Shown: positions 38,192 through 46,980, counted from the first letter of the stretch. The stretch: DNA of 46,980 nucleotides from an uncultured Prevotellaceae bacterium (GCA_902769705.1 CACXPX010000023.1:1-46980), one strand, 5' to 3'. Made by a program: numbers and translations. The notes: generated by a model not told the origin, from the sequence alone.

Positions 38192-39298
38192 TCACAGAGC
38201 AACGGGTTCATAGGGCAATCCGAACGCATCAGCCACAGCCTTGAACGTCACCTTACCCTCCACGATGTTCAAACCCTTCGCAAGAGCCTCATCCTCTTTG
38301 CAAGCCTTTTGCCAGCCTTTATCGGCCAATGCAACCGCATAGCGCAATGTGGCATTGGTGAGTGCTGTGGTCGATGTGTTGGGGACAGCTCCCGGAATAT
38401 TGGCCACGCAATAGTGCACGATGCCGTCTTCCACGAACACGGGGTCGGAATGGGTCATCGGACGTGACGTCTCGAAACATCCGCCTTGGTCGATTGCCAC
38501 ATCCACGAGTACCGTTCCAGGCTCCATCTCTTTCAGCATGTCGCGCGTGATGAGTCGCGGAGCCTTTGCACCAGGCACCAAAACCGCACCCACTACAATA
38601 TCCACATCGTGCAACTCGCGACGGATGTTGCTCCTTGAAGAATAGAGTGTCTGCACATTGCGAGGCAGTTCCAACTCCAGTTGCCGCAGGCGAGGAAGCG
38701 AGATGTCGGCAATCACAACTTGGGCGCCCAACCCTGCAGCCATCAACGCGGCAGCTTCTCCTACAACTCCACCGCCGAGCACCAGCACTTTTGCACGCTT
38801 CACGCCAGGCACTCCGCTGATGAGCCGGCCTTTTCCGCCTTTCGTTTTCTGAAGATAATAGGCTCCGTTCAAAGTTGCCATTCGCCCAGCCACCTCACTC
38901 ATGGGTTGCAACAAAGGCAACGTATGGTCAGCCTTCTGAACAGTCTCATAAGCCAGGCAGACGGCACCGCTCTTTAACATAGCATCGGTAAGCGGGCGGT
39001 CACAAGCGAAATGGAAATAAGTGAACAGCAACTGGCCTTTGCGCACCAGCCCATACTCCTGTTCGATAGGCTCCTTCACCTTCACAATCATTTCGGCTTC
39101 GCGATAGACGTCTTCAATCGTGGGGAGCATCTGCGCCCCCACCTTTTCGTACTCAGCGTCAGCGAAACCGCTTCCTTCGCCAGCCGTACGCTGCACATAC
39201 ACCACATGCCCGCGTCCAACCAACTCGGCAACGCCCGCAGGAGTCATACCCACACGGTTTTCGTTGTTCTTGATTTCTTTTGGAATTCCTATTTTCAT
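38192..39298 (-). CDS. ald: Alanine dehydrogenase
   Basis: Interconverts L-alanine and pyruvate plus ammonia with NAD. Encodes 368 residues starting MKIGIPKEIKNNENRVGMTP, the canonical start. Substrate-binding and catalytic regions are visible: VKVKEP (Lys), LFTYFHFACDRPLT (His), the Rossmann motif VLVLGGGVVGEAAALMAAGLGAQV, and DVAIDQGGCFETSRPMTHSDP with YCVANIPGAVPNTST. Saccharopine/lysine-oxoglutarate relatives are longer and lack this set. The gene is alone on its strand, divergent from pgi. Its promoter is unclear; a TAACTTAG sequence is near 39340 on the minus strand. Confidence 0.96.
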   Translation of the reverse strand: MKIGIPKEIKNNENRVGMTPAGVAELVGRGHVVYVQRTAGEGSGFADAEYEKVGAQMLPTIEDVYREAEMIVKVKEPIEQEYGLVRKGQLLFTYFHFACDRPLTDAMLKSGAVCLAYETVQKADHTLPLLQPMSEVAGRMATLNGAYYLQKTKGGKGRLISGVPGVKRAKVLVLGGGVVGEAAALMAAGLGAQVVIADISLPRLRQLELELPRNVQTLYSSRSNIRRELHDVDIVVGAVLVPGAKAPRLITRDMLKEMEPGTVLVDVAIDQGGCFETSRPMTHSDPVFVEDGIVHYCVANIPGAVPNTSTTALTNATLRYAVALADKGWQKACKEDEALAKGLNIVEGKVTFKAVADAFGLPYEPVAL

Positions 39299-39402
39299 GA
39301 CAAAAGAGAATAATTAGTTAAACATCTCGACCGCTAAGTTACGAAAAAAACTGAAAAGTTGTCCACTTCATGTCAACTTTTTTTAATTGCGTGTCAATTC
39401 TT

Positions 39403-39433
39403 TTTGCCGTTTCAACAAGATGTTGTAACTTTG
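39403..39433 (+). promoter_or_regulatory. Promoter for pgi
   Basis: TTTG at 39403-39406 and TAACTTTG at 39426-39433 are separated by 19 bases, a close consensus match. The pgi start is 36 bases downstream. Confidence 0.85.
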
Positions 39434-39469
39434 CAACATAATAGATAAGAAATCTAATCATACAGACAA

Positions 39470-40825
39470 ATGGAAAATCTCAAACTTGACATCACAAAGG
39501 CTGCATCGTTCTTAGCTGAAGGCGCAGTGAAGGCTTTCGAGCCACAAGTAAAGGCCGCCCAAGAAGCTTTGGAGAACGGCACATGCCCTGGTAACGACTT
39601 TCTCGGATGGCTGCATCTGCCCTCCTCCATCACGCCCGCATTTCTCGACGAAGTGCAAGCCGTAGCCGACACGCTGCGCCAGAAGTGCGAAGTGGTCGTT
39701 GTGGCTGGCATTGGCGGTTCCTATCTGGGAGCCCGTGCCGTCATCGAGGCGCTCGGCAACTCTTTTGCTTGGCTGGTTCAAGACAAGAAGAACCCCACCA
39801 TCCTCTTTGCCGGTAACAACATCGGCGAGGATTATTTGGCCGAGCTCACCGACTATCTGAAAGGAAAGCGCTTCGGCGTGATTAATATCTCGAAGAGCGG
39901 AACCACCACCGAGACCGCCCTCACCTTCCGTCTGCTGAAGAAGCAATGCGAAGCCCAAATGGGTAAAGAAGAGGCTCGCGAAGTGATTGTGGCCGTGACC
40001 GATGCCAAGCGCGGTGCCGCCCGCACCTGCGCTGACAAGGAAGGTTATAAGAGTTTCATCATCCCCGACAATGTTGGCGGACGATTCTCGGTGCTCACTC
40101 CTGTTGGGCTGCTGCCCATCGCCTGCGCTGGATTCGACATCAAAGCCCTTGTTCAAGGTGCCGCAGATATGGAGAAGGCTTGTGGCAAGGACGTTCCTTT
40201 CGAGGAAAACTTGGCTGCCCAATATGCCGCCGTTCGCAATGGTCTCTACCAGAGCGGAAAGAAGATTGAAATCATGGTGAACTACCAACCTAAGCTTCAC
40301 TTCATCGCCGAGTGGTGGAAACAGCTCTACGGCGAGTCAGAAGGCAAGGACAAGAAAGGCATCTTCCCCGCTTCCTGCGATTTCACCACCGACCTGCACT
40401 CCATGGGACAATGGATTCAGGATGGAGAGCGCACCATCTTCGAGACCGTCATCAGCGTGGAGCAACCCAACAAGAAGATGCTCTTCCCCAACGATGACGA
40501 GAACCTCGACGGCCTCAACTTCCTCGCTGGCAAGCGCGTGGACGAGGTGAACAAGATGGCTGAGCTTGGAACACGTCTGGCACATGTCGACGGTGGAGTG
40601 CCCAACATCCGCATCTCTGTTCCCTGCCTGAACGAGTACTATATTGGCCAACTCATCTACTTCTTCGAAATCGGCTGTGGCATCAGCGGCAACGTGCTGG
40701 GCGTGAACCCGTTCAACCAACCTGGTGTGGAGGCATATAAGAAGAACATGTTCGCTCTGCTCAACAAGCCTGGCTACGAGGCTGAAAGCAAAGCCATCCA
40801 AGAGCGTTTGGCCAAAGAAGCCTAA
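39470..40825 (+). CDS. pgi: Glucose-6-phosphate isomerase
   Basis: Interconverts glucose-6-phosphate and fructose-6-phosphate in the cytoplasm. Encodes 451 residues, the shorter bacterial type. Motifs: [40 protein letters not shown] (sugar-phosphate binding SIS domain), [42 protein letters not shown] and the C-terminal signature [21 protein letters not shown]. It has a clear promoter and is followed 12 bases later by a HAD phosphatase gene, forming a probable operon. Confidence 0.97.
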   Translation: MENLKLDITKAASFLAEGAVKAFEPQVKAAQEALENGTCPGNDFLGWLHLPSSITPAFLDEVQAVADTLRQKCEVVVVAGIGGSYLGARAVIEALGNSFAWLVQDKKNPTILFAGNNIGEDYLAELTDYLKGKRFGVINISKSGTTTETALTFRLLKKQCEAQMGKEEAREVIVAVTDAKRGAARTCADKEGYKSFIIPDNVGGRFSVLTPVGLLPIACAGFDIKALVQGAADMEKACGKDVPFEENLAAQYAAVRNGLYQSGKKIEIMVNYQPKLHFIAEWWKQLYGESEGKDKKGIFPASCDFTTDLHSMGQWIQDGERTIFETVISVEQPNKKMLFPNDDENLDGLNFLAGKRVDEVNKMAELGTRLAHVDGGVPNIRISVPCLNEYYIGQLIYFFEIGCGISGNVLGVNPFNQPGVEAYKKNMFALLNKPGYEAESKAIQERLAKEA

Positions 40826-40837
40826 AGCCGACTGCAC

Positions 40838-41575
40838 ATGAAAGAAATCATCAACCAATACCTTGAAAAGCACGGCTTTGAGCGGTTCGCCCCCAAGGCC
40901 GTGCTTTTCGATATGGATGGCGTGCTCTACAACTCTATGCCCAATCATGCTGAGGCGTGGCAGAACTCGATGAAGGAATTCGACATCCACATGACTGCTG
41001 CCGACGCCTACGCTACCGAGGGCGCACGTGGAATAGACACCATCCGGATGATGGTCAAACAACAGCAAGGTCGCGACATCTCGCTCGAAGAAGCACAAAG
41101 GATGTATGACGTGAAAACCCGCTACTATCACAGCATGCCCACTGCCAATGTCTTCGAGGGAGTTCTCCCGCTGATGCGGAAAATCAAAGAATGCGGCATG
41201 CAAATCTGCGTTGTGACAGGAAGCGGGCAGCGTCCGTTAATCAATCGTCTGTTAGTGGACTTTGGTGAGTTTTTAGACGAAGAGCATATCGTCACCGCCT
41301 ACGACGTCGTGCGCGGCAAACCGCATCCTGACCCTTATTTGATGGGATTGCAAAAGGCTGGCGACCTACAGCCTTGGGAAGGCATCGTTGTTGAAAACGC
41401 CCCGCTCGGAGTCAGATCGGCTGTTGCGGCTGGATGCTTCACCATCGCTGTCAATAGTGGTCCACTGCCCGATTCTGCCCTTTCTGACGAAGGCGCACAA
41501 ATGGTGTTCCCACTGATGACTGCCCTTGACGAAACTTGGCAACGGCTCATCGCCCTCACTCCCTTCCCACAATAA
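40838..41575 (+). CDS. HAD-superfamily hydrolase, beta-phosphoglucomutase-like
   Basis: Encodes 245 residues. HAD motif I is FDMDGVL (Asp25 nucleophile, Asp27 acid), motif II VVTGSGQ, motif III lysine in RGKPHPDPY, motif IV VENAPLGVRSAVAAG. A helical cap domain (about 35-100) makes it subfamily IA, like beta-phosphoglucomutase and small sugar-phosphate phosphatases. It is 12 bases behind pgi, consistent with a sugar-phosphate substrate; the actual substrate is unknown. Confidence 0.9.
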   Translation: MKEIINQYLEKHGFERFAPKAVLFDMDGVLYNSMPNHAEAWQNSMKEFDIHMTAADAYATEGARGIDTIRMMVKQQQGRDISLEEAQRMYDVKTRYYHSMPTANVFEGVLPLMRKIKECGMQICVVTGSGQRPLINRLLVDFGEFLDEEHIVTAYDVVRGKPHPDPYLMGLQKAGDLQPWEGIVVENAPLGVRSAVAAGCFTIAVNSGPLPDSALSDEGAQMVFPLMTALDETWQRLIALTPFPQ

Positions 41576-41646
41576 ACATTTCAACAGCAACCCTCATTCC
41601 CACCACATCCCTTCCCTCGCGACAAGCGACAACAACACAACCCTAT

Positions 41647-44592
41647 ATGAAGCGATACATCATACTGCTCTTCACAATGGTCTTGGCGTTACAAACGGTC
41701 ACGGCTCAACATATCGTCATCGTTGGCGGAAACGTCGGAAAAGCGAAAAAAGACACCACAAAAACCAAAGAAAAACGCCTGTTGCGCCTTTACGGAAGAG
41801 TCTACGACTCGTTCACCAAGGCCGCGCTGGAGGCACACATCACGCTGATGCACCGTGACAGTACCGTTGTAGATACCACAACATGCAGAATGTGGCAATG
41901 GGGGCTTAGCGACAGCTATTACGAATTCAGCGTTCCGCGCAAGCAAGACCGTTTCATCATCAAAGCCGAATGCGAAGGTTATCACACTGGATATATCGAC
42001 TACGACGTAAAGTATCTCGCCCGAAACCGTGACTTCGAGATGCCAAGACTGCTCTTGAAGAAGAAAATGGAAGAAGACGACATCTTCGCTGAAGGCAATC
42101 TCGAGGGTGTGGTCGTCACGGGAACGAAGGTAAAAATTGCCTATCGGGGCGACACCGTGGTCTACAACGCCGCCGCCTTCAACCTGCCCGAAGGCTCGAT
42201 GCTCGACGGACTGGTGCGTGAGATGCCCGGTGCAGAACTGAAAGACAATGGCGACATCTACGTGAACGGGAAGAAGGTGGACTACCTGACGCTCAATGGA
42301 AAGGACTTCTTCAAAGGCAACAACAAAGTAATGCTCGACAACCTGCCCTACTATACGGTGCAGAATGTGGAGGTCTACGACAAGTCGTCGGAGGATAGTC
42401 GCTGGAAGGGCGAGGAAGTGGGCAAAAAAGACTACGTGATGGACGTGAAACTGAAACGCGAATACAATCGTGGCACACTCATCAACACCGAGGCTGGCAT
42501 TGGCACCGACGACCGCTATCTCGCCCGTCTCTTCGGTCTCTACTATACCGACCACACACGCATCTCCACATTCGCCAACACCAATAACGTGAACGAAGAC
42601 CGCCGTCCAGGGCAAGAGGGTGACTGGAGTCCGGCCAACCAACCGCAAGGGTTGAGGTCGACAAAGCAAGTGGGCACGAACATCACCACCGAAGACAAAG
42701 ACAAGAACGTGGAGGAACTATTCGGCGCCACACTCACATGGAGCGATGCCGACGACCAGACGCGCACCTCCAGCGAAAGGTTCTCCACCGACGGAAGCAT
42801 CTTCAGCGGCCGTGAGTCATTGAGTCGGCAGAAAGACTTCCGCTTCTCGGCTTCGAACAACACCACTATCAACGCGCCCATCAAACTGAGGATGTACACT
42901 TCCATTAACTATAGTAATGGCAACCAGCGCGGCGAAGACACCGACTCCACATTCCAGTCGGCAGGGCTCATCAACCGCACACTCAACCAAAGCCTACGGA
43001 AATACCGCACCCTGTCGCTCAACAACTACTTATATTGGTACAAGAAACTACCCTGGGGCGACCAATTGACGCTGTCATTTTATACTTCTTACTCAAAGAA
43101 CAAGCCATTGGAATCGTTCAGCCAGAACCTGACCGAATACTTGCAAACAGGCTCAAGTGACTTCCGCAACCGATACAACGACACCCATTCAGACAACTAC
43201 TCCTATTCACTTTCGGCAGAATACACCATCCTTCTGCTCAACGACTGGCATCTCAATCCCGGTTTCTCATTCAGACAGAATTATCATTCTGCACACAACA
43301 TGAATTACCGTCTTGACAGGTTGGAAGAACAAAGACGGGAAACCAACCGTCGTCGGGCAGCAAATCTTTCTCCAACTGCATCCCATCCGTTAGGTTGGTT
43401 GCCTTCAGCCACCGAACTCATGCGTGTCATCGACACCGAGAACTCCGACCACTACATCGACTTGGAGCGAGTATACACGGGAACTATACAGTTCTATAAG
43501 GAACTCGCCAACGATGCCGGATGGGTGGAACTGAACTTTCCTATCAGGAAAATTGACCAGCGATTGCATTACGATGATGGCGTGCTCGACACCATCGCTC
43601 GACGCAGCAACGTGTTGTTCGAGCCCTACTGTGCCTTCTATACTTGGGGAAAGAATTACAAATCAATCTACTATAACATGGAGGTGGAACGCCCCGACTT
43701 CACCTCCATATTGCCCACCGACGATACGACAAACCCGCTGGTTTACACCATCAACAATCCCAATCTGAAGAATACCATTACACATTTAATATATGCAGGG
43801 ACCACTCTCCGCAACGACTCCACCGCCCGGCGAATCTCGGTATCGCTCAACATGAATCTTGTGCAGAACGCATTGGGCACACGAAGCGGTTACAACCCCA
43901 AAACTGGTGCCTACACCTATATGCAAGACAACGTAAACGGCAACTGGAATGCTTCGGCAACCTTCGGATATGAACGGCCATTGGGCAAGCAACGCCTGTT
44001 CAACATCGAATCCAGTACTGAGATGGCCTACACCCACAGCGTGGACTTCGACATCGTGCAATCAGCAACTGCCGGCCAACAACAGGACGACCAACCTGAG
44101 ATACTGTCCAGTCCCTATTCGAAAGTCAACACCACACAACTCGCTGAGCGACTCCACCTGAAATACCAGAAGGACAAACTCACCCTCACACTCGGAGGCG
44201 GAGTCAGTTGGCGCCACTCAAAGGGAACCAGCGACAACTTCCAAGCCATCAACGCCTGCGACTACGACTATGGAATGACGGCTCAATACACCGTACCCGT
44301 GCTGAAACTTGATGTGGCCACCGACTTGAAAATGTTCTCCCGAAGAGGCTACAACTCGTCGATGATGAACACCGACGACCTCGTATGGAATGCCTCACTC
44401 TCGCGTTCGTTCCTCAAAGGGAGACTCACCGCAAAGCTCATGGCTTTTGACATTCTGCACCAACTATCGTCTACACAATATAATGTCAATGCTCAGGGCC
44501 GCACCGAGACGTGGCACAACTGCATTCCGCGCTACGCCTTGCTGACTCTCGGCTACAAATTCCAGAAAATGCCCAAGAACAAAAAGAAGTAA
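41647..44592 (+). CDS. Outer-membrane beta-barrel protein with plug-like N-terminus (TonB-receptor-like)
   Basis: Encodes 981 residues from the ATG at 41647, where a signal peptide starts (MKRYIILLFTMVLALQTVTA); an earlier in-frame start would overlap the HAD gene. After a carboxypeptidase-regulatory-like beta-sandwich (RLYGRVYDSFTKAALEAHITL), a plug-like region follows (LEGVVVTGTKVKIAYRGDTVVYNAAAFNLPEGSMLDGLVREMPGA, then INGK-type YVNGKKVDYLTLNGKDFF). The long C-terminal part is beta-barrel sequence. These 'outer membrane beta-barrel family' proteins resemble TonB-dependent receptors without a SusD partner; the cargo is unknown. It is 71 bases after the HAD gene and 6 bases before the M15 gene. 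Confidence 0.85.
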   Translation: MKRYIILLFTMVLALQTVTAQHIVIVGGNVGKAKKDTTKTKEKRLLRLYGRVYDSFTKAALEAHITLMHRDSTVVDTTTCRMWQWGLSDSYYEFSVPRKQDRFIIKAECEGYHTGYIDYDVKYLARNRDFEMPRLLLKKKMEEDDIFAEGNLEGVVVTGTKVKIAYRGDTVVYNAAAFNLPEGSMLDGLVREMPGAELKDNGDIYVNGKKVDYLTLNGKDFFKGNNKVMLDNLPYYTVQNVEVYDKSSEDSRWKGEEVGKKDYVMDVKLKREYNRGTLINTEAGIGTDDRYLARLFGLYYTDHTRISTFANTNNVNEDRRPGQEGDWSPANQPQGLRSTKQVGTNITTEDKDKNVEELFGATLTWSDADDQTRTSSERFSTDGSIFSGRESLSRQKDFRFSASNNTTINAPIKLRMYTSINYSNGNQRGEDTDSTFQSAGLINRTLNQSLRKYRTLSLNNYLYWYKKLPWGDQLTLSFYTSYSKNKPLESFSQNLTEYLQTGSSDFRNRYNDTHSDNYSYSLSAEYTILLLNDWHLNPGFSFRQNYHSAHNMNYRLDRLEEQRRETNRRRAANLSPTASHPLGWLPSATELMRVIDTENSDHYIDLERVYTGTIQFYKELANDAGWVELNFPIRKIDQRLHYDDGVLDTIARRSNVLFEPYCAFYTWGKNYKSIYYNMEVERPDFTSILPTDDTTNPLVYTINNPNLKNTITHLIYAGTTLRNDSTARRISVSLNMNLVQNALGTRSGYNPKTGAYTYMQDNVNGNWNASATFGYERPLGKQRLFNIESSTEMAYTHSVDFDIVQSATAGQQQDDQPEILSSPYSKVNTTQLAERLHLKYQKDKLTLTLGGGVSWRHSKGTSDNFQAINACDYDYGMTAQYTVPVLKLDVATDLKMFSRRGYNSSMMNTDDLVWNASLSRSFLKGRLTAKLMAFDILHQLSSTQYNVNAQGRTETWHNCIPRYALLTLGYKFQKMPKNKKK

Positions 44593-44598
44593 AAACAT

Positions 44599-45261
44599 AT
44601 GAAACGACTCATCATCTTCGTGTTGCTGTTTGCGTCGTGTGTAGCAACATTCTCCCAACAGCCAACAGCTAACAACCAACAGACACCATCCTTCACCATC
44701 GACACCATCAGCGACCAAGTCTTCGCCCGCATGTGGAAGAAATCGTATAAGGCCGACTGCACCATCCCCCGTTCCGACCTACGCTACTTGCGCGTGCTGC
44801 ATGTTGACGCACAAGGGAAGACCCGTGAAGGCGAAATCGTGTGCAACAAAAAAATAGCGAAAGACCTTATCGACATCTTCCGCCAACTCTACAAAGCACG
44901 CTATCCTATCGAGCGCATTCGCCTCGTTGATGAATACGATGCCGACGACGAACTTTCCATGCGTGACAACAACACCAGTTGCTTCAACTTCCGAACTGTG
45001 CCTGGGCGCACAAAACTCTCCAAGCACGCGCAAGGACTGGCCATCGACATCAACACGCGATACAACCCTTATGTTCGTCCGGGCAAGAACGGGAAGACTG
45101 AAGTGATGCCTGCCAATGCCAAACCCTATGTGAACCGCTCACGCTCGTTCGCTTACAAAATCAATAAGGGCGACTTGCTCTACCGACTTTTCATCCAACA
45201 CGGCTTCACGTGGGGAGGTGCTTGGCGCAGCAGTAAAGACTACCAGCACTTCGAGAAGTAA
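44599..45261 (+). CDS. M15-family D,D-carboxypeptidase-like metallopeptidase
   Basis: Encodes 220 residues. The N-terminus MKRLIIFVLLFASCVATFSQ is a signal; Cys14 in FASC could also make it a lipoprotein. The zinc site of the M15 (VanY/peptidase_M15_4) family is visible: SKHAQGLAIDIN (His143, Asp150) and the C-terminal YQHFEK (His217), with WGGAWRSSKDYQHFE typical. It should trim or cleave peptidoglycan peptides in the periplasm. It is 6 bases downstream of the outer-membrane barrel gene, and a shared transcript is likely. Its 3' region is a long inverted repeat shared with mnmA. Confidence 0.92.
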   Translation: MKRLIIFVLLFASCVATFSQQPTANNQQTPSFTIDTISDQVFARMWKKSYKADCTIPRSDLRYLRVLHVDAQGKTREGEIVCNKKIAKDLIDIFRQLYKARYPIERIRLVDEYDADDELSMRDNNTSCFNFRTVPGRTKLSKHAQGLAIDINTRYNPYVRPGKNGKTEVMPANAKPYVNRSRSFAYKINKGDLLYRLFIQHGFTWGGAWRSSKDYQHFEK

Positions 45262-45372
45262 AGAAAAAGAAGAAGCAAAAGAACTGGAGGGAACAGAAGC
45301 CATCAAACTTTCCTATTCGGAAGAGTATTGGCCTTTGCTCCCTCCAATTCTTTTGTTTCTTCTGCTCCTTCT
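45262..45372. terminator. Long imperfect inverted repeat, bidirectional terminator
   Basis: Between the convergent M15 and mnmA genes, AGAAGCAAAAGAACTGGAGG (left) is matched by CCTCCAATTCTTTTGTTTCT (right) with few mismatches, and AGCC/GGCC extend it inward. The A-rich left and T-rich right flanks allow termination in both directions. Confidence 0.75.
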
Positions 45373-46501
45373 ATAATAATGTAATTTCCCCCGATCCGAA
45401 GCATCGATGGAACTGTTCGTCGTAAATCACGCAGAACTGACCGGGCGCCACACCTTGCACCCAACGGTCGGTTTCTATATGATAGACCGACTCGCCTCCT
45501 CCCTGTTGAGCAGACGGCAAGAGAGTCAACTTTCCATTGAAATAGTCGGGCGTATGCCTAATCTTGAAAGTCACTCGCTCGGGCAGCGGCTCCAGCGTTT
45601 CATCGTTACGCACTATGGGCGTAAGGAAATGGAAATCGCGGAAGGCAAACTCCTTCACATGAGCCTTGATGGGTTCGTAGCCTTTCACCACATATAATAT
45701 ATTCCGTTCCACATCTTTTTTCACCACATTCCATGGACCGCCGCCCAAGCCGAGCCCCTTGCGCTGACCGATGGTGTGGAACCAATGCCCCTTGTGCTTG
45801 CCGAGCACTTTGCCGGTTTCGATATCAATGATGTCGCCTTCTTGTTCTCCTAGATAGCGGCGTAGATAGTCGTTATAGTTGATTTTCCCCAAGAAGCAAA
45901 TGCCTTGCGAGTCTTTCCGTCGCGCATTCACCAAGTGCTCTCGCTCGGCAATCGCCCTCACCTCTTCCTTCCGCATGTGGCCGATGGGGAACAAGGCCTT
46001 CTTCAGTTGCCAGTCGTAGATTTGTGCCAAGAAGTCGGTTTGGTCTTTCACGGGGTCAGGACTCGTTACAAGCCATTTGCGCCCTTCCTCGTCAACCTCA
46101 GTTTGGGCATAGTGGCCAGTCGCAATCAAGTCGTAGTCGTGTCCGCGCTTCTCGTGGAATGCGCCGAACTTGATGAGCCTGTTGCACATCACGTCGGGAT
46201 TGGGCGTCAGTCCCGAGCGCACCTTCTCCATCGTGTAGCGTGTCACCTCGTCCCAATACTCCTTGTGGCAGTCAACAACCTCGAGCCGGCAACCGAAACG
46301 GGCTGCCACAGCCGTAGCCATCTCCATATCCTCTTCGCTCGAGCAGTCCCATTCTTCGGTCTCCTCGGGCCCAATCTTAATATAGAAACAGTCGGGCTTC
46401 AGCCCCCGACGCGCCAACTCCCAAACCACCACCGCGCTGTCAACGCCACCCGAGAGCAACACCGCGATGCGCTTGTCCTTCAGTTCCTCATCGTTTATCA
46501 T
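45371..46501 (-). CDS. mnmA: tRNA-specific 2-thiouridylase MnmA
   Basis: Thiolates U34 of tRNAs for Lys, Glu and Gln. Encodes 376 residues with the PP-loop LLSGGVDSAV (16-25), the catalytic cysteines Cys106 (NPDVMCNRLIKFG) and Cys202 (SQGICFLG), GHYAQ, and a C-terminal barrel (IGQRKGLGLGGGPW, VRNDETLEPLPERVTFKIRHT). It is divergent from the end of the window and has an upstream promoter at 46545-46575. The 5' untranslated region contains 7-bp tandem repeats. Confidence 0.97.
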   Translation of the reverse strand: MINDEELKDKRIAVLLSGGVDSAVVVWELARRGLKPDCFYIKIGPEETEEWDCSSEEDMEMATAVAARFGCRLEVVDCHKEYWDEVTRYTMEKVRSGLTPNPDVMCNRLIKFGAFHEKRGHDYDLIATGHYAQTEVDEEGRKWLVTSPDPVKDQTDFLAQIYDWQLKKALFPIGHMRKEEVRAIAEREHLVNARRKDSQGICFLGKINYNDYLRRYLGEQEGDIIDIETGKVLGKHKGHWFHTIGQRKGLGLGGGPWNVVKKDVERNILYVVKGYEPIKAHVKEFAFRDFHFLTPIVRNDETLEPLPERVTFKIRHTPDYFNGKLTLLPSAQQGGGESVYHIETDRWVQGVAPGQFCVIYDEQFHRCFGSGEITLL

Positions 46502-46505
46502 CTGT

Positions 46506-46526
46506 CATTTAGCATTTATCATTTAG
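46506..46526. repeat. Tandem heptamers in the mnmA leader
   Basis: CATTTAG, CATTTAT and CATTTAG run in tandem 4 bases upstream of the mnmA start codon. Confidence 0.8.
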
Positions 46527-46544
46527 CAAAGCGCTTATTTGCGA

Positions 46545-46575
46545 CAAAGATAATCATTTTCAACGAGATAAACAA
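46545..46575 (-). promoter_or_regulatory. Promoter for mnmA
   Basis: Minus-strand TATCTTTG (46552-46545) with TTG (46575-46573) 20 bases upstream matches the Bacteroidota pattern. The start codon lies about 45 bases downstream. Confidence 0.65.
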
Positions 46576-46705
46576 GAATCCAACACCAGAAATATTACGA
46601 GAGTTATATTCTTCTTGACCTTCGACATGCGCCCCACCCTCATGGGCGACACTCGGAAACAATAGTCTTCGGCAAAGACAAACCACATTTATCGATTTGG
46701 CACAT

Positions 46706-46793
46706 GCCACATGTACAATGTGTACAAGCTACATGTACGGAGCGTACAGACTACATGTACAGAGCGTACATGCGGCATGTACAAAAACAGAAA
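46706..46793. repeat. 22-bp tandem array with TGTAC-N5-GTACA dyads (locus 3)
   Basis: Three 22-base units (46706-46727, 46728-46749, 46750-46771) and a decayed fourth (46772-46793). Each of the first three contains a perfect TGTAC-N5-GTACA inverted repeat (46712-46726, 46734-46748, 46756-46770) with different central bases AATGT, GGAGC and AGAGC. The unit matches the reverse complement of the locus-2 unit, also preceded by GCCACA in the first copy. No protein gene convincingly uses this sequence; overlapping frames are made of the repeat. Confidence 0.92.
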
Positions 46794-46820
46794 ACCATAC
46801 ATCGCTGCCTTTCCAAATAT

Positions 46821-46889
46821 ATGGCTTTCCCTTTTATTTCATTTTTTCTTTGGTTCATCGTTGGCTATTTCCTTTTTTTTGGGCAATAA
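46821..46889 (+). CDS. Candidate 22-residue hydrophobic peptide
   Basis: ATG at 46821 opens a 22-codon frame of almost only hydrophobic residues (MAFPFISFFLWFIVGYF, then LFFGQ) ending in TAA, 23 bases before a strong terminator at 46913. It would form one membrane helix, as small type I toxin-like peptides do. It sits between the palindromic 22-bp array and the terminator. No clear promoter box or ribosome-binding site is visible, so it may be chance in AT-rich DNA. Confidence 0.22.
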   Translation: MAFPFISFFLWFIVGYFLFFGQ

Positions 46890-46912
46890 TATAGCAGTTG
46901 ACCTATTTTTTC

Positions 46913-46957
46913 ATAATACCCCAGACACATAGCGTTTCTGGGGTATTATTTTTTTAT
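46913..46957 (+). terminator. Strong intrinsic terminator without an assigned gene
   Basis: ATAATACCCCAGA (46913-46925) pairs perfectly over 13 bases with TCTGGGGTATTAT (46937-46949), followed by a run of eight T. The T run indicates plus-strand transcription, but the nearest plus-strand annotated gene ends at 45261 across the minus-strand mnmA. It therefore suggests an unannotated short transcript in 46600-46910. The rest of 46502-46980 holds the mnmA promoter and repeats. Confidence 0.85.
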
Positions 46958-46980
46958 TAGTTTTTTACCATAGTTTGATA

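Noticed and set aside
46697-46894. 65-residue ORF over the 22-bp array
   Set aside because: The sequence is a translation of the repeat (MYGAYRLHVQSVHA-like periodicity); only the last 22 codons of an overlapping frame were kept, as a weak candidate.

Overview
The window looks like chromosomal DNA from a member of the Bacteroidota, most likely Prevotellaceae (Prevotella and its recent segregates). The evidence is a SusC/SusD pair beside a hybrid two-component sensor, many secreted glycoside hydrolases, lipoprotein signals, Bacteroidota-type promoters (TTTG or TTG, about 20 bases, TAnnTTTG) in front of many genes, and the absence of strong Shine-Dalgarno sites. No rRNA, tRNA, complete insertion sequence or CRISPR array was seen. 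Genus is inference.

Layout. 1-1300: palindromic repeats and three small minus-strand genes, including a 34-residue membrane protein that is not an obvious ORF. 1625-2800: a small lipoprotein and queF (queuosine). 2807-14519: a compact polysaccharide-utilisation locus of HTCS sensor, SusC, SusD and a GH115 alpha-glucuronidase, pointing to glucuronoxylan side chains. 14750-25585: menaquinone genes (thioesterase, menF, menD, menB, menC; menE detached) interrupted by a plus-strand block of GH20 hexosaminidase, ndk and an outer-membrane barrel with a helix-hairpin-helix domain. 25808-26758: a DMT/EamA transporter. 26850-29350: an AT-rich island with two unknown lipoproteins and a KilA-N remnant. 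29404-35035: host-glycan genes, namely GH89 alpha-N-acetylglucosaminidase, a HGSNAT-like acetyltransferase and a convergent GH35 enzyme. 35147-46501: core metabolism and envelope genes (lysS, gpsA, ald, pgi, HAD phosphatase, outer-membrane barrel, M15 peptidase, mnmA).

How the genes work together. The HTCS probably senses a xylan fragment and drives susC-susD-GH115; a strong hairpin between susD and GH115 may lower enzyme output relative to the importer. GH89, GH20 and GH35 would trim N-acetylglucosamine and galactose from mucin or glycosaminoglycan glycans. The men genes supply menaquinone for anaerobic respiration.

Most unusual signals. (1) A structured element of about 130-140 bp occurs twice, once next to the small membrane gene and once in frame inside the GH89 gene; one of its hairpins has compensatory base changes between the copies. 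(2) Arrays with an exact 22-bp period repeat the dyad TGTAC-N5-GTACA at two distant loci, with a degenerate 22-bp array at a third. (3) Tandem repeats of 7 or 8 bp sit just upstream of several start codons and, in frame, inside menC and menF, which could make menaquinone synthesis switchable by slippage.
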